Source: Cephalotus follicularis (lineage: Eukaryota; Streptophyta; Magnoliopsida; Oxalidales; Cephalotaceae). From it: a stretch of 64,000 nucleotides of DNA. The translations under genes and the position numbers were made by a program. The DNA is taken from the NCBI GenBank assembly GCA_001972305.1, contig BDDD01000041.1, positions 350,005-414,004 on the forward strand, given 5' to 3'. Below the pieces are notes generated by a model. That model was not told where the DNA came from and ran no database searches. It worked only from the letters and a program-made list of their open reading frames with translations. The stretch's first letter is position 1; each line of letters begins with the position of its first letter. Shown piece after piece: positions 33,900-45,221 of this stretch.

Positions 33900-34911
33900 T
33901 TATGGACGCTCGGGTTCGACCTCTCCTTTGAGCTCCACATTTGCAATTGGAATGACTTTTTCCTTCCCCTTGTCCATTATAGTAGTCATGTAGCACTGCC
34001 TAGCTACATGTTGGTATCCTCGGACCTCGACCACACCAAACCTTATTGGGAACTTCATCACTAAGTGCCTTGTTGACACTATTACCTCCATCAAATTTAG
34101 ACCTGGACACCCAACTATTGCATTGTATGGGCTTGCTGTATCAACCACCAGGAATGTCATTTGCACTTGGGTCTGGAGTGGGGCCATGCCTGCTACCACT
34201 GACAAGTCGATGGATCCCAGAGGATGGACTGTCTCTCTTGCAAAGCCCACCAGAGGTCTTTTCATGGGCCTTAACTGGTCGGCCGGTATCCTCAATTGAT
34301 CGAATGCATACTTGTATAGGATATCGGCCGAGCTCCCGCTATCAATGAGGATCCTCTTCATAGTGAATAGTTCCACTTGAAGATTCACCATCACTGGATC
34401 ATCGTGAAGGAGACGTACTCCCTCATAATCTGTCTTGGAGAAGGATATTGCCTCCTCATCTTCACTTGACTTCAACCTTTTGCTATGCGGGTATTATTGC
34501 ACAGCAAAGGTTTGTCTAGCATAGGCTTTTCGAGCCATGCTATGGTCGCCACCAGACGTGACCCCTTCAAAGATGGTGTGGATCACACCCGCGAGCTTCT
34601 GCTCCTCTTCTTACTACGGAACTTGTTCTTTGCGCTCCCTTCTTTCTTGGGGAGCAGCCCTGTCAACATACTTGCGTACATGACCTTTGCGAATCAGGTC
34701 CTCAATCTGATTCTTTAAATGCCTGCACTCTTCTGTATTGTGTCAGTGATCATGATTGTATCAGCAACATTTATCTGTATTCCTCTTCTCAGGTGGGGAC
34801 CTCAATGGTGCTAGCCATTGGATAGGGACCTTGTCCTTCTCCACAGCCAATATTCTGGTGCGCGTCTCCAAGAGAGGGGCAAAGTTGTTGTAAGTGGGGA
34901 TTGGTGCCCCC
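33900..34911 (-). pseudogene. aspartic protease and gag C-terminus (element B)
   Basis: 34475-33900 is an open protease frame with ILIDSGSSADILY and NAIVGCPGL. It ends in TAA where a Gln codon (CAA) would continue to RT. Upstream, 34911-34490 is gag: SPPEKRNTDKCC, then a knuckle YNHDH and [20 protein letters not shown] with two in-frame stops replacing codons. The gap at 34912 truncates gag. Confidence 0.8.
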
Positions 34912-34936
34912 NNNNNNNNNNNNNNNNNNNNNNNNN
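34912..34936. other. assembly gap (25 N)
   Basis: It marks the junction of element B gag with Athila-type sequence, so the exact insertion point and target duplication are lost. Confidence 1.
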
Positions 34937-36236
34937 GATGGGGAAACAAGAAATAAAATAACGTAACAAAGAATATAAACACACAAGTACGTAAAAAGAA
35001 AAGAAATCAAACAAAAATCACGTAACTCCTGTTACGTTCTAAATTCATACCCCCCCCCCCCAATCTGGTTTCAAGTAAAATTAAAACTTTCATCCTTATT
35101 CACAACTATACGAATCTTTATTATCTTTTTGGGGTATCCTCTATTATTTTTAAAACAAAAGTTCCTTTTCTTTTCCTTACGTAGAGCTCCATCCTTAAAA
35201 CACGCTTTTAATTTTACAATTTACTTATTTTTCTGGCTAGAAATATACAAAAGTTTCAAAGTATTCTAAAATACCTCCTCCTCCTATTCCTTAACTCCAA
35301 GAACGTATATACACATATATATATACAAGATTTTTTTTCTCTTTTTTTTTTTTTTTATTTTTTTAGCCAGAATCAGACTTCGGATAAACCAAGCTCATTA
35401 ATTTGGACTCCCCACAAAATGTGGATCAAGGAATTTCGGTTGACCAAACTCTATTGACCAGCTTTCGAGCGATGTACCTGGAATATCTTTCGAATTTTCC
35501 GATTCTGGATATATTTTTAATATATTTATTTTAATGGAGAAACTTAAGGCAGAATCAGACATCGGATAAACTAAGCTCATTAATTTTGGAATCCCCACAA
35601 GATGTGGATCAAGGAATTTTGGTTGACCAAACTCTCGTTGACAAGCTTTCGAGCGATGTACCTAGGATATCGTTTCGATTTTTCTGATTCTGTAACGTGC
35701 TTAAATTTTCTACCATTTTCTTTCTTTTTCTTTCTTTTTACCCTATATATATATATACACATATACACTCACGATTTCAAGAAAATAGATTGAGGCTTCA
35801 TCCTAAAATACAATAACGCTTACGTATAGAACTAACCAGTGTTTACGAACTTATTATTATATTAAACGATCTTCAAGGAATTAACTCTACACAAAACTAA
35901 GATCTTGAACCTTGCTCTATTATTTCAAGTTCATACCCCCACAAGATACTTAAAAACTCATATCTATGTAAATTGGACAAAAGTTTCAAAATTACTTGAC
36001 TTAAAACACACAAATAAGTGAACCTTTTGTGAGTGCTCTGTTTTGAGCAGGTGATCCCGGTGGATCCCCAAATTGCCGAACAACGTATTCGATTTACGTT
36101 AGCACTAAGGATGCTTTCACTCAATCCAAAAACAAATACAAATACACACACGCAAATCAAAAATAAAACACAAACGTACACAAAAACAAAGATCGAAAGA
36201 TAAAAACCAAACGAACTCCTGTTCGTTTCTAATTCA
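34937..36236 (-). repeat. probable partial 3' LTR of element C
   Basis: On the minus strand GGGGGTA precedes TGAATTAGAAACG at 36236, resembling a polypurine tract followed by an LTR start. Within it a 182-bp block is duplicated (about 35368-35510 and 35550-35700, sharing TTGGACTCCCCAC-type and GCTTTCGAGCGATGTACCT sequence). Three hairpin modules each run into TTCATACCCCC. The other LTR end is lost in the gap, so the assignment is tentative. Confidence 0.4.
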
Positions 36237-36450
36237 TACCCCCATAAACAAATCGTATTTTAACACAACAAAAATTACGTAATAAACACTATAAAAATAC
36301 GAACCTTATCTGATGAAACCAACACAAAATTACTAAAAGTCCATGTTCAAGATTTACTGGTTTCACGTTTTTATGATGGGTTTTCACACGTTTTAACCTC
36401 AAATTTCACGTTTCCAACTTCTTTACGTTTTAAGACGTCTTTTGTCTGGT

Positions 36451-36776
36451 TTCTTCAGCTGAGGAAAGTTCTTCTTCAGCTACAGAAAAGACCCAAATGT
36501 TTCTTCAGCTGAGGAAAGTTCTTCTTCAGCTACAGAAAAGACCTTTTACGTTGTTAGAAGTTCCTCGATACTTTTTCTTCAGCTGCAGAAAGGTTTTCTT
36601 CAGCTGCGGAAAGTACGTCTAGCTGCAAAAAGTGTGTTGTGTAGCTACAGAAGTTCGTTTTAACAGGACATTGAAAACCTGGTTTTCTTCAGCTGAGGAA
36701 AGTTCTTCTTCAGCTGCGGAAAGAGAGCGTAGAGTCGTTTCAGCGCTAAAAATGTGTTTCTTCAGCTGCGGAAAGG
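36451..36776 (-). repeat. paired CAGCTG hairpin array downstream of Athila C pol
   Basis: About ten copies of CAGCT(G/A)NGGAAAG or CAGCTNCAGAAA. In four places two copies are exactly 21 bp apart. The pair at 36690-36716 folds as CAGCTGAGGAA, loop AGTTC, TTCTTCAGCTG: 11 bp with one G-T pair. Confidence 0.75.
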
Positions 36777-36800
36777 TTGGGTAAGGTTTACCGGATATGA

Positions 36801-39800
36801 TCATGGAGGCTCATAAAGAGGCTCATGCAAGTCCATGGCCTCTTTCAGCGGCGCAGCTGGAAGCTCTAAAAATTTCTTCAATCGTTGCCCATTTACTTTG
36901 AAAACATCTTCAGTACCTGGCTTACATATCTCAACAACACCATATGAGAAAACATTTGTAACAATATACGGACCATCCCAACGAGATCTTAATTTTCCAG
37001 GAAACAAATGTAAACATGAATTATATAAAAGAACCTTGTCTCCTACTTCGAAGCTTTTTCGCAAAATCCGCGCATCATGAAAAGCCTTGGTCTTTTCTTT
37101 GGAAATCTTCGCATTGTCATACGCGTCATTTCGAATTTCTTCTAACTCGGACAATTGAAGTGCACGATGACTACTTGCAATGGAACGATCAAAATTTAAA
37201 CACTTAATAGCCCAATATGCTTGATGTTCTAATTCCACCGGAAGATGACAAGCTTTACCATACACAAGACGGTAAGGAGATTGACCAAGATCAGTTTTGA
37301 AAGCGGTTCGATAAGCCCATAAAGCATCCACAAGTCGCATGGACCAATCCTTTCTATTGGGGTTAACTGTTTTTTCGAGAATTTGCTTGATTTGGCGATT
37401 AGATACCTCAACTTGCCCACTCGTTTGGGGATGATATGGTGTGGCGAGCTTATGAGTGATCCCATATCTTTTCATCAATGCTTCAAACGAACGATTGCAA
37501 AAATGAGTACCTCGATCACTGATAATGGCATGTGGGGTGCCAAAACGAGAAAAAATATGTCCTTTGAGAAATTTAAAAACAACGAAGTTGTCATTTGTTC
37601 GACAAGGTATCGCCTCAATCCACTTTGAAACATAGTCAACAGCTAGAATGATGTATAAGTTCCCAAACGAATTGGGAAACGGACCCATAAAATCAATACC
37701 CCATACATCAAAGATCTCGACCGTCAAAATCGGTGTCATAGGGGTCATATTTTGTTTCGTCACACGGCCTAAAGCTTGACACGAAGCACAAGCCTTACAG
37801 TACTGAAATGCATCTTTAAAAATCGTCGGCCAATAAAAACCACATTGTAAAACCTTAGCCGTTGTCTTGGTCGGGCCGAAATGTCCAACACATGCTTGAT
37901 CATGACAAAAAGATAGAATCGAGCGATGCTCATGATCAGGAATACATCGTCGCAAAATCAAATCCGGACATGCTTTAAAAAGATAAGGATCATCCCAATA
38001 ATAATGTTTCGCTTGCGACTGAAACCTATGCCTTACTTGAGCGGACCAATCTGAGGGTACACTTCCCGTAACAAGATAATTCACTATATCCACATACCAT
38101 GGTTCCCTTTCAACGCGCAGAATGTGCTCATCCGGAAAACTCTCATTAATCAGACCATGGACTTCGGGTGGATTGGGAAGTCGGGATAAATGGTCGGCTA
38201 CCAAATTCTCAGTTCCTTTCTTGTCTCGAATTTCAACGTCAAACTCTTGAAGAAGTAGAACCCACCGGATAAGACGTGCTTTTGCATCCTTTTTACTCAT
38301 AAGATGCCGAATCGCAGCATGATCAGTATACACGATGACATGTGATCCTAAAATATATGAACGGAATTTCTCAAGAGCAAAGACCACAGCTAAAAATTCC
38401 TTCTCAGTCGTCGTGTGATTTAATTGTGCATCGGAAAGGGTCCTACTAGCATAATAAATGACGTGAGGAAGTTTATTCATTCTTTGTCCGAGAACAGCTC
38501 CAATGGCACTTTCGGAAGCGTCGCACATAATCTCAAAAGGCTCAGTCCAAATGGGTGCCTGAATAATAGGAGCGAAAGTGAGCTCATTCTTTAAGCGGTC
38601 AAATGCTACAAGGCACTCATCAGAGAAAACAAAATCTTGATCCTTCGCAAGGAGCGAAGTCAAGGGACATGCGACCTTGCTAAAATCCTTGATGAACCTT
38701 CGATAAAAACCAGCATGTCCGAGGAATGCTCGGATATCTTTCACATTACGAGGTGGAGGCAAATGCTTGATGACTTCAATTTTCGCTTTATCTACTTGAA
38801 TTCCTTCTTTTGACACTATATGTCCAAGAACTATCCCCTTCTTCACCATGAAATTGCATTTTTCCCAATTAAGCACTAAATTCTTCTCTCGACTTCTTTC
38901 GAGTACTAACTTTAGGTGAGGAAGGCATTGAGAAAAGGAGGAACCATGTACAGAGAAGTCATCCATAAACACTTCAAGAAAGTCTTCCACCATGTCAGAG
39001 AAAATACTCATCATGCACCTTTGGAAGGTAGCGGGAGCATTGCAAAGGCCAAACGACATGCGTCGGTAAGCAAATGTTCCGAAAGGGCATGTGAACGTGG
39101 TTTTCTCTTGATCTTGCGGTGCGATGGAAATTTTATTGTATCTGGAGTACCCATCGAGAAAACAATAATACTCATGACCAGCCAACCTATCAAGCATTTG
39201 ATCGATAAACGGAAGTGGAAAATGGTCCTTCCAGGTTGCTGTATTTAACTTGCGGTAGTCAATGCACACTCTCCATCTGGTTTGGATTTTCGTAGGAAGT
39301 AAATCATTGGTGGAGGATTGCATTACTGTTACTCCGGATTTCTTTGGAACAACGTGGACTGGACTAACCCATTGACTGTCCGAAATGGGATAAATGATCC
39401 CATTGTCCAGCCACTTCAGAATTTCTTTTTGGATGGCTTCTTTCATCAAGGGATTTGCTCGTCACTGAGGTTCTCTAGAAGGTTTGGATCCTTCTATGAG
39501 ATTTATGCGATACTCGCAGATGGAAGGGCTAATTCCTTTGATGTCAGCCATCGTCCAACCAATTGCCTCTTTGTTTTCTTTGAGTAGGTCAATAACCTCA
39601 TCTTCCTGACTGGGAGTAAGATCAGATGAAATGATAACAGGAAGAGTTTGGTTTTCACCTAGAAATGAGTATTTCAACGTAGAGGGAAATTTTTTAAGTT
39701 CGAGTTTTGGAGGTTCCTCAATTGATGGTTTAGGCAAGGATGTGGATAAGGGGCCCACTGGCTCTAATGGCTGCATACTAAATACATCAACGAAATCACC

Positions 39801-40403
39801 TCCATCGCCATCCTCTAAATCCCGCATGCAATCATTGAAATTTCCATCAAAATCAATGTCGAATTGCGTCTCAATATAATCGGGAAAGGTATGGATTGCA
39901 TTCAATTCATCGAAATCATCGGCATGCTTACCTAATCGGAACACATTGAAGTCCACGGATGTATTTCCGAAGCTTAATCTCATCAGACCATTTCGACAAT
40001 TGATTAGCGCATTACTTGTAGCGAGGAAAGGTCTACCAAGGATAACAGGAATTTGATCATTTAAGTTTGCAACAGGCTGGGTGTCTAAGACGACGAAGTC
40101 TACAGAAAAGAAAAACTCTCCAACCTTTATCAACACATCCTCGATTTTTCCTCGTGGTACCTTCACAGACTTATCCGCTAATTGCAATATCATCGTCGTA
40201 GGTCTTAACTCTCCTAATCCAAGCCTCTCATAGACCGATGACGGTAATAAGTTCACACTCGCTCCTAAATCGAGCAAGACATGCTCAATTTTCGTGTTTC
40301 CAATAACACAAGTGATTGTCGGGCAGCCAGGATCTTTATACTTTCGTATCGTGGGTAGCGAAAATAATGCACTAATGTTGGCTGCCAAGAAAGCCTTTTT
40401 CAG
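36801..40403 (-). pseudogene. Athila C pol: protease, reverse transcriptase, RNase H, integrase
   Basis: 40388-39462 holds the protease (VLLDLGASVNLLP, PVILGRPFLATSNALI). TGA at 39459-39461 (an Arg codon changed) separates it from 39449-36801, 882 residues open. RT motifs: [45 protein letters not shown] with both aspartates. RNase [43 protein letters not shown]. Integrase: [10 protein letters not shown]...CKACASCQ zinc site, [28 protein letters not shown]. The protein ends in [17 protein letters not shown] near 40404 separates it from gag. Replacing three codons would restore a long open frame, so this is a fairly young insertion. Confidence 0.95.
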
Positions 40404-40406
40404 GGT

Positions 40407-42287
40407 CTAAAGGATCCTCTTTTTCGTGCATAAGTCTTTTAGAACTTTTGCGTAAGAGGGCACCTGTTCAATGGCTTCAAGCAATGGAATATTGATTTGG
40501 ACTTGTTTAAATGTTTCAATGATATTTTCCATTGCTGGGGCTTTCTTGTTTTGCAATCTTTTTGGAAAGGGAGCTGGTGGATCAAATGAACGTTTTGGCT
40601 CCTCGACCGGTTGTTTCTTTTTTTCATCCTCTTTCTCCTTCCTCAATTCCTCATGCGCATTCAATTGCATTGGTTGCACGGATGGGTCAGCCAATGGTTC
40701 CTTATAATTTTCGTGCGCCAAAGGTTCTTCCATTTTCTCGCTCATGTTTTCCGTTTGATCCGCGGGATGGTATTCAGTTTCACTCCTTAGGGCAAAAACT
40801 TGTTTTGATGGACCCGAGGAGGAAGCTGAATTTTGCGGATTAACAGGTTGTTGAAATTGAGCGGAATGGTTTAAGGCAGTTCTAAGATTCGGGTCAGGTT
40901 GTGAGGGCATTTTTCCTTTTTCTCTTTCATGCAGAGCGGATGCTAGTTGCGAAATTTGTTTTTCCATGTTATGCTGACTAGTCATCACAGTGCTGATAAG
41001 AAGTTCCATGCTCTTTTCTAACGACGACATCCTAGGTGTATCATCCCTTTGGTTTGGCAAGCTTGATGGTTGTTGATTTGAAAATTGATTTTGCGGTGGG
41101 AAGGATGGACGATTAGTGTTTGAATTTTGGGAGAACCATGGAAATTTCTGTTGTGGTGCAGACTGGCTAGGGAAGCTTGAAGGTTGTCCCGAAAAGTGTG
41201 GAGGTGGGGCACCAACGCTAGAAGGCTGCCCCAAAAAGCTAGATTGTCCTCGCATGTTTTGCCCTTGACTCCATGAGAAGTTTGGATGATTGCGCCAACC
41301 CGGATTGTAAGTGTTACTATACGGGTTGTATTGGTTCATAGCAGACACATTCTCAGGAGTATATTGATTTTCAATGTAGCTTTGGCATTCTTCGATCAAA
41401 TGACTTGGTGACTGGCACCAAGAACACATATGGGTGTTTTGATTGATTTGATTCACTTGTGTGGAACCCCTAATAAGTGATTCTAGTCTATTAACGAGAC
41501 TGTCTAACTGTGCCTCTTTAGCAACTGCTCCTTCTATAACGTACCCTTTATTTGGTAATGCTCTCTCGGAAACTTGAGCTGACTCCCGCTCTCTAGTTCG
41601 CTCACCCAAATCTAAAAGGAAATTTCATGCATCATTTTCATCAGTGTACGAGGTGAACCCATCGGGACACATAGATTCGACCAATTGCTTGGTCTGGTAG
41701 TCGATCCCTTCGTAGATGATTTGGCATAAATGCCACGTGTTTAAACCATGATGAGGACACTCTAAGAGAAGATCCTTAAAACGTTCCATACACCTAGAAA
41801 ATGATTCATTTGGTTTTTGACGAAACTGGAGAATGTCGTTCCTAAGTTTATTCGTTTTATGAAGCGGAAAGAATTTCTTAAGGAACGAGACAGTGAACTG
41901 ATCCCAAGTGGAGATGGAATTAGTTGGGAGACTGTAGAGCCACTTCTTAGCTCCATCTTTAAGAGCAAAATTTATGAAGCGCAACTTGATATCATCGTCA
42001 GATAGTTGCTGAAGTTTCATGAGGGCACATACCTCCTCGAACTCACGAAGGAAGAGATATGCATCCTCATTGGGTACACCATGAAAGTGCGGGAGCATAC
42101 TAATGAATTGTGATTTTAACTCAAAATTGTTCCCGTTAGGTGCAGGCAACAGGATACTGGATGGTTGCGCTGTCCTAGCGGGGTAGAATTTATCGCGAAG
42201 AGTTTGAAGTGGGCGTGCGTCCGCCATTGGTCTTGGTTGATTAATTCTTTCTAAGCGATGATTTGGACCACGCACCCAATCGGTCAT
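40407..42287 (-). pseudogene. Athila C gag
   Basis: Starts MTDWVRGPNHRLERI at 42287. The capsid-like Retrotrans_gag domain includes FHGVPNEDAYLFLREFEEVC, DGAKKWLYSLP and FPLHKTNKLRNDILQF. TGA at 41622-41624 replaces a Trp codon (END-A-W-NFLLDLGE). The second half (41609-40407) has a zinc knuckle CSWCQSPSHLIEEC (C-x2-C-x4-H-x4-C), a Gln/Pro/Ser/Asn-rich low-complexity region, a Lys/Glu-rich stretch and SYAKVLKDLCTKKR. Gag assembles the particle and binds RNA. Confidence 0.9.
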
Positions 42288-43010
42288 AAACTAACAACTA
42301 GGAATCCTAAACTAATGGTAAAAATTAACTTAGCAAAATTAGGGTTTGTTTAAAGCTTATGCAAAGATTATGAGAATTTGTTGTTAAAGCTTATGCAATT
42401 CCCTAATTAAACTAAGCTAACGGAAACACAAAGGTCAATGCAAGAAACCTAATTTATCTACGTTAGAAAATTGTTAAAGTTTATGCGAATGAAGTTAAAG
42501 TTTGTTAAAAATTATGCTGAACCTATTTAAACTAAATTAGAATTGTTAGAAAAACACAAAAACAGAAAATAAAAAAATAAAAGAAAAAGAAAAATACAAA
42601 TAGAAAATAAATAATTTGAACGTAGACGAAACTGGACAAAAACAGTCAAAAATAAATTAATATAAACAAGCAGAAAAAATAACTTAAACAAAAAAAAAAT
42701 GAAATGAAAAAAAATAAAAATAAAATTAGTTAAAAGACTAAAGAAACATAAACTTAGCTCATACATTAACGAGCAAAACAAAAAAATCAAAACTAAATAT
42801 CAACGTCAAACAGTCACACAAGGGGAATGAGGCAACAAACCTCCTCGAACTCGCGAAGGAAGAGATATGCATCAAAATTGGGTACACCATGAAAGTGCAC
42901 GGAGCATGCTAATGAACTGTGATTCGAACGCAAAATTGTTCCCGTTAGGTGCAGGCAACAGGATACTGGATAATTGAGCCAACCTAGGCGAAGTAGACCA
43001 AATATGATTG
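42288..43010 (-). other. rearranged Athila leader with a duplicated gag fragment
   Basis: 42288-42810 is AT-rich leader. 42813-42985 is a diverged copy of 42020-42170 of gag, encoding FHGVPNFDAYLFLREFEEV. It then joins the interior of an Athila LTR at about 43011. The primer site and LTR end that should be here are missing. Confidence 0.65.
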
Positions 43011-44303
43011 AAAACGATGAATTTAAATTACTAAGAAATAATGCATGCAATAAATAAAAGTGAAGAAAATATATAATAAAGAAACGGTTTTAGGGTATAG
43101 AAACTCACCGTAGATTGTATTGAACAATTCCATTGAGTTGAACGATCATACCTTGATAAACAACGAGAGCTGGGTCTATACGGAGTGCGGCGGTGATGAC
43201 AAGACGTATGAGTAGACATGCTAGGTCTATACGAAGTACGGCAACGATAACGGCGGCAAGACGTATGAGTAGACTTGCTAGGTATATACGAAGTGTGTTC
43301 GTTGCGACAAATCGTATGAGTAGACTCCGTTGAATTGAGCACCATTTATTCGCCAACTTTAAGCTTCACCGACAAGATGTTTGTGGATTTTAATCAGACA
43401 GATAAAGTGTGTGTGAAGGCAGAAATATCGAAGAACAAATCAAATATTCAAAGATTTTTATTGATGGAATTGAAACAATAACAACCTAGGCTTTGTTCTT
43501 CCCCAAAACCTTAAAAAGTTTAGTTACTAGACATTGTGAAAGAAAACTAAAAGAATGAGGGAGGTGGCTACTTCCACAGACTCTCTGCCCTATTTGGCCG
43601 AAATAATATTGTTTATATACTACACAATTGATCAAAAACGGAATAAAAGTAATCCTAGTTACAAAATATGGCAAAAATCTGAACTTTCTATTTCTGCTGC
43701 AGGGGAAGACGTCGACTTCTTCTTGAAAGGCGTCGACTTCTTTGTGTATAAATCGCGACTTGCTGAGCTGCGAGTGAAAGGCGTTGACTTCTTCTTGAAA
43801 GGCGTCGACTTCTTTTGCTCCAAAAGTTACAGGATAATTTTGATCAAAGACATCGATGTGAATGTTGAAAAACGTCGATCTTCATGGAAGGCGTCGACCT
43901 CTTCTTGAAAGACGTCGACTTCTTTTTCATAACTCTTTGAAGATTGTTGTGTTGCCCAGAAAAGACGTCGACTTTTTCTTGAGAGACGTCGATGCGATTA
44001 TTTAAACCCAGAAAAGACATCGATGTACATGAAAGACATCGATGCATTTGATGAAAGCAAGAAAAGACGTCGACTTCTTCTTGAAAGACGTCGACGCTTT
44101 TGGTCTGTTTTCTGCAGAATTTGTTGATTCTTCAATCTGTATTCCTTTAAGCTCCAATTTACACAAATTTGGGTAGTATTCTTGCACTTTGGTGATTTAA
44201 CACTTGTACCTGAAAATCAATATAACACAACTAAAGTAATCTATTCCAAGCATAAAAATATCACAAATAATACATTAAAAACAACACATTTTTATGCTAA
44301 ACA
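43011..44303 (-). repeat. partial Athila LTR (family of element D)
   Basis: Aligns with 45590-47367: shared words GGTTTTAGGG, TAGAAACTCACC, TCGTATGAGTAGAC, CACCGACAAGATGTTTGTGG and the end TTTTTATGCTAAACA at 44303. The end proximal to the primer site (TGTTCACGTATTTAG) is absent. It abuts Tat-type gag at 44304. Confidence 0.8.
43711..44095 (-). repeat. paired GTCGAC palindrome array in Athila LTR
   Basis: About fourteen GTCGAC/ATCGAT-type sites arranged as pairs mostly 21 bp apart, for example 43711-43716 with 43732-43737, separated by TTCTTCTTGAAAGGC. The pair folds with 10 of 11 possible pairs around CTTGA. Confidence 0.8.
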
Positions 44304-45221
44304 CATGTCCAAAGCTAGCTTCTTCGTGAAAGAGAAAGTGAAAGGTGAATTGTCTTTCAATCCACTGTTCAGAGCTGTCAGAGCGAAGGACGGTTCCAAA
44401 TCTTTCACTACCAGAGACTCCTTGTTAAATCTGGTGAGGTAGTCTCTTAGGGATTTATCCTTCCTCTGCACCACGTTGATCAAATGACTTGAATGCCTCC
44501 TCTACATGGTGCTGTTGAGGAATTTGGTAAAGAACAGTTCTGTAAACTGTTCGAAATTCGCCACCGAATCCACTGGTAGAGTTGAATACCATGACTGGGC
44601 TGCTCCAATCAATGTTTCTGGCAATCCTCTGCAAAGGACCGCATCCGAGGCTTGGTGCACTAGCATGACTTGTGTGTAGTAGCGCACGTGCTGGATTGGG
44701 TCCGCGGATCCGTCATGCTCATTGAGACTTGGGAACCGGATCCCTTTGGGATATGCTCACTCATTATCTCGAGTGTGAAAGGCGTGGTATTGATATTTTG
44801 TACCTCGTATAGGTACCCCTTCGACTAGCCTCTTTTCCATTTCGGCAAGCCTTCTATTCATGGTTTGCTCTACATCCTCAGTGTTCCTAGTCTTGCTAGA
44901 AACTTGTGACTTCCTGGCGAGTCTAACTGAATGGTCTGACCTACTCCTTGATCGAGTTTCAATCCTTTGGGAGGCCGAGGAGCGAGCTCGGGTATTCTCC
45001 ACCTCCAGAGAGTAATCCTCGTCCATTGGGTCCTGCTCTGGCAGGTTTTCTTGGGAATTGTAGCTATGATCCCTAGCACTTGAGGACTCCACCCTTAGAG
45101 ATGTATTAATCTTTGTTCTCCTCCCCAGGGATGTATCAATCCCCGACCACCTCGGAGGAAGCATGACCCTCCTCTATGGGTTTCGCCTGGCCCCTCGGGG
45201 CTGTTGAACTTCAGTGGCTGG
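44304..45221 (-). pseudogene. Tat-type gag N-terminal fragment, probably of element B
   Basis: Minus-strand frames in order: 45164-44757 (charged region ending EKRLVEGVPIRGTKYQ), 44687-44502 (LPETLIGAAQSWYSTLPVDSVANFEQFTELFFTKFLNS) and 44483-44304 (VVQRKDKSLRDYLTRFNKE, SFTKKLALDM). This is the Retrotrans_gag domain of the Tat lineage. It is enclosed by Athila LTR ends on both sides (44303 and 45222). Two stop codons or shifts break it. Orientation and order fit continuation of element B gag from 34911. Confidence 0.8.

Larger units (their letters stand above)
34937..42810 (-). mobile_element. Athila-lineage Ty3/gypsy retrotransposon C
   Basis: Minus strand. Gag starts at 42287 and pol ends at 36801, followed by a 3' region to the gap at 34936. 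RT, RNase H, protease and integrase motifs are of the Athila/Calypso type. Only three nonsense codons interrupt about 5.5 kb of gag-pol. The 5' end is rearranged: no tRNA-Asp primer site is found right of gag, unlike element D. No env-like frame is seen downstream of pol. Confidence 0.8.
26223..45221 (-). mobile_element. Tat-lineage Ty3/gypsy retrotransposon B, interrupted by Athila sequences
   Basis: Minus-strand relative of element A. From the 3' end: LTR (26223 on), plus-strand antisense gene, hairpin repeats, integrase, RNase H, RT, protease, gag knuckle up to the gap at 34912. A Tat-type gag N-terminal segment in the same orientation and the next position in order lies at 44304-45221. 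I infer that Athila insertions between 34912 and 44303, and at 45222, split one element. The stretch joining the two gag parts (roughly 60 residues) is not seen and may be in the gap. Confidence 0.7.

Noticed and set aside
35046-35062. Poly-C run as a functional G-quadruplex
   Set aside because: A single homopolymer run; related modules have only five C. It may be slippage or sequencing error.
40404-40406. A programmed readthrough stop between Athila gag and protease
   Set aside because: Element D has its stop at a different codon of the same region, so both look like independent decay.
43555-43908. Protein with repeated KGVDFF words
   Set aside because: It is the translation of the GTCGAC repeat array in an LTR, with no start context or domain.
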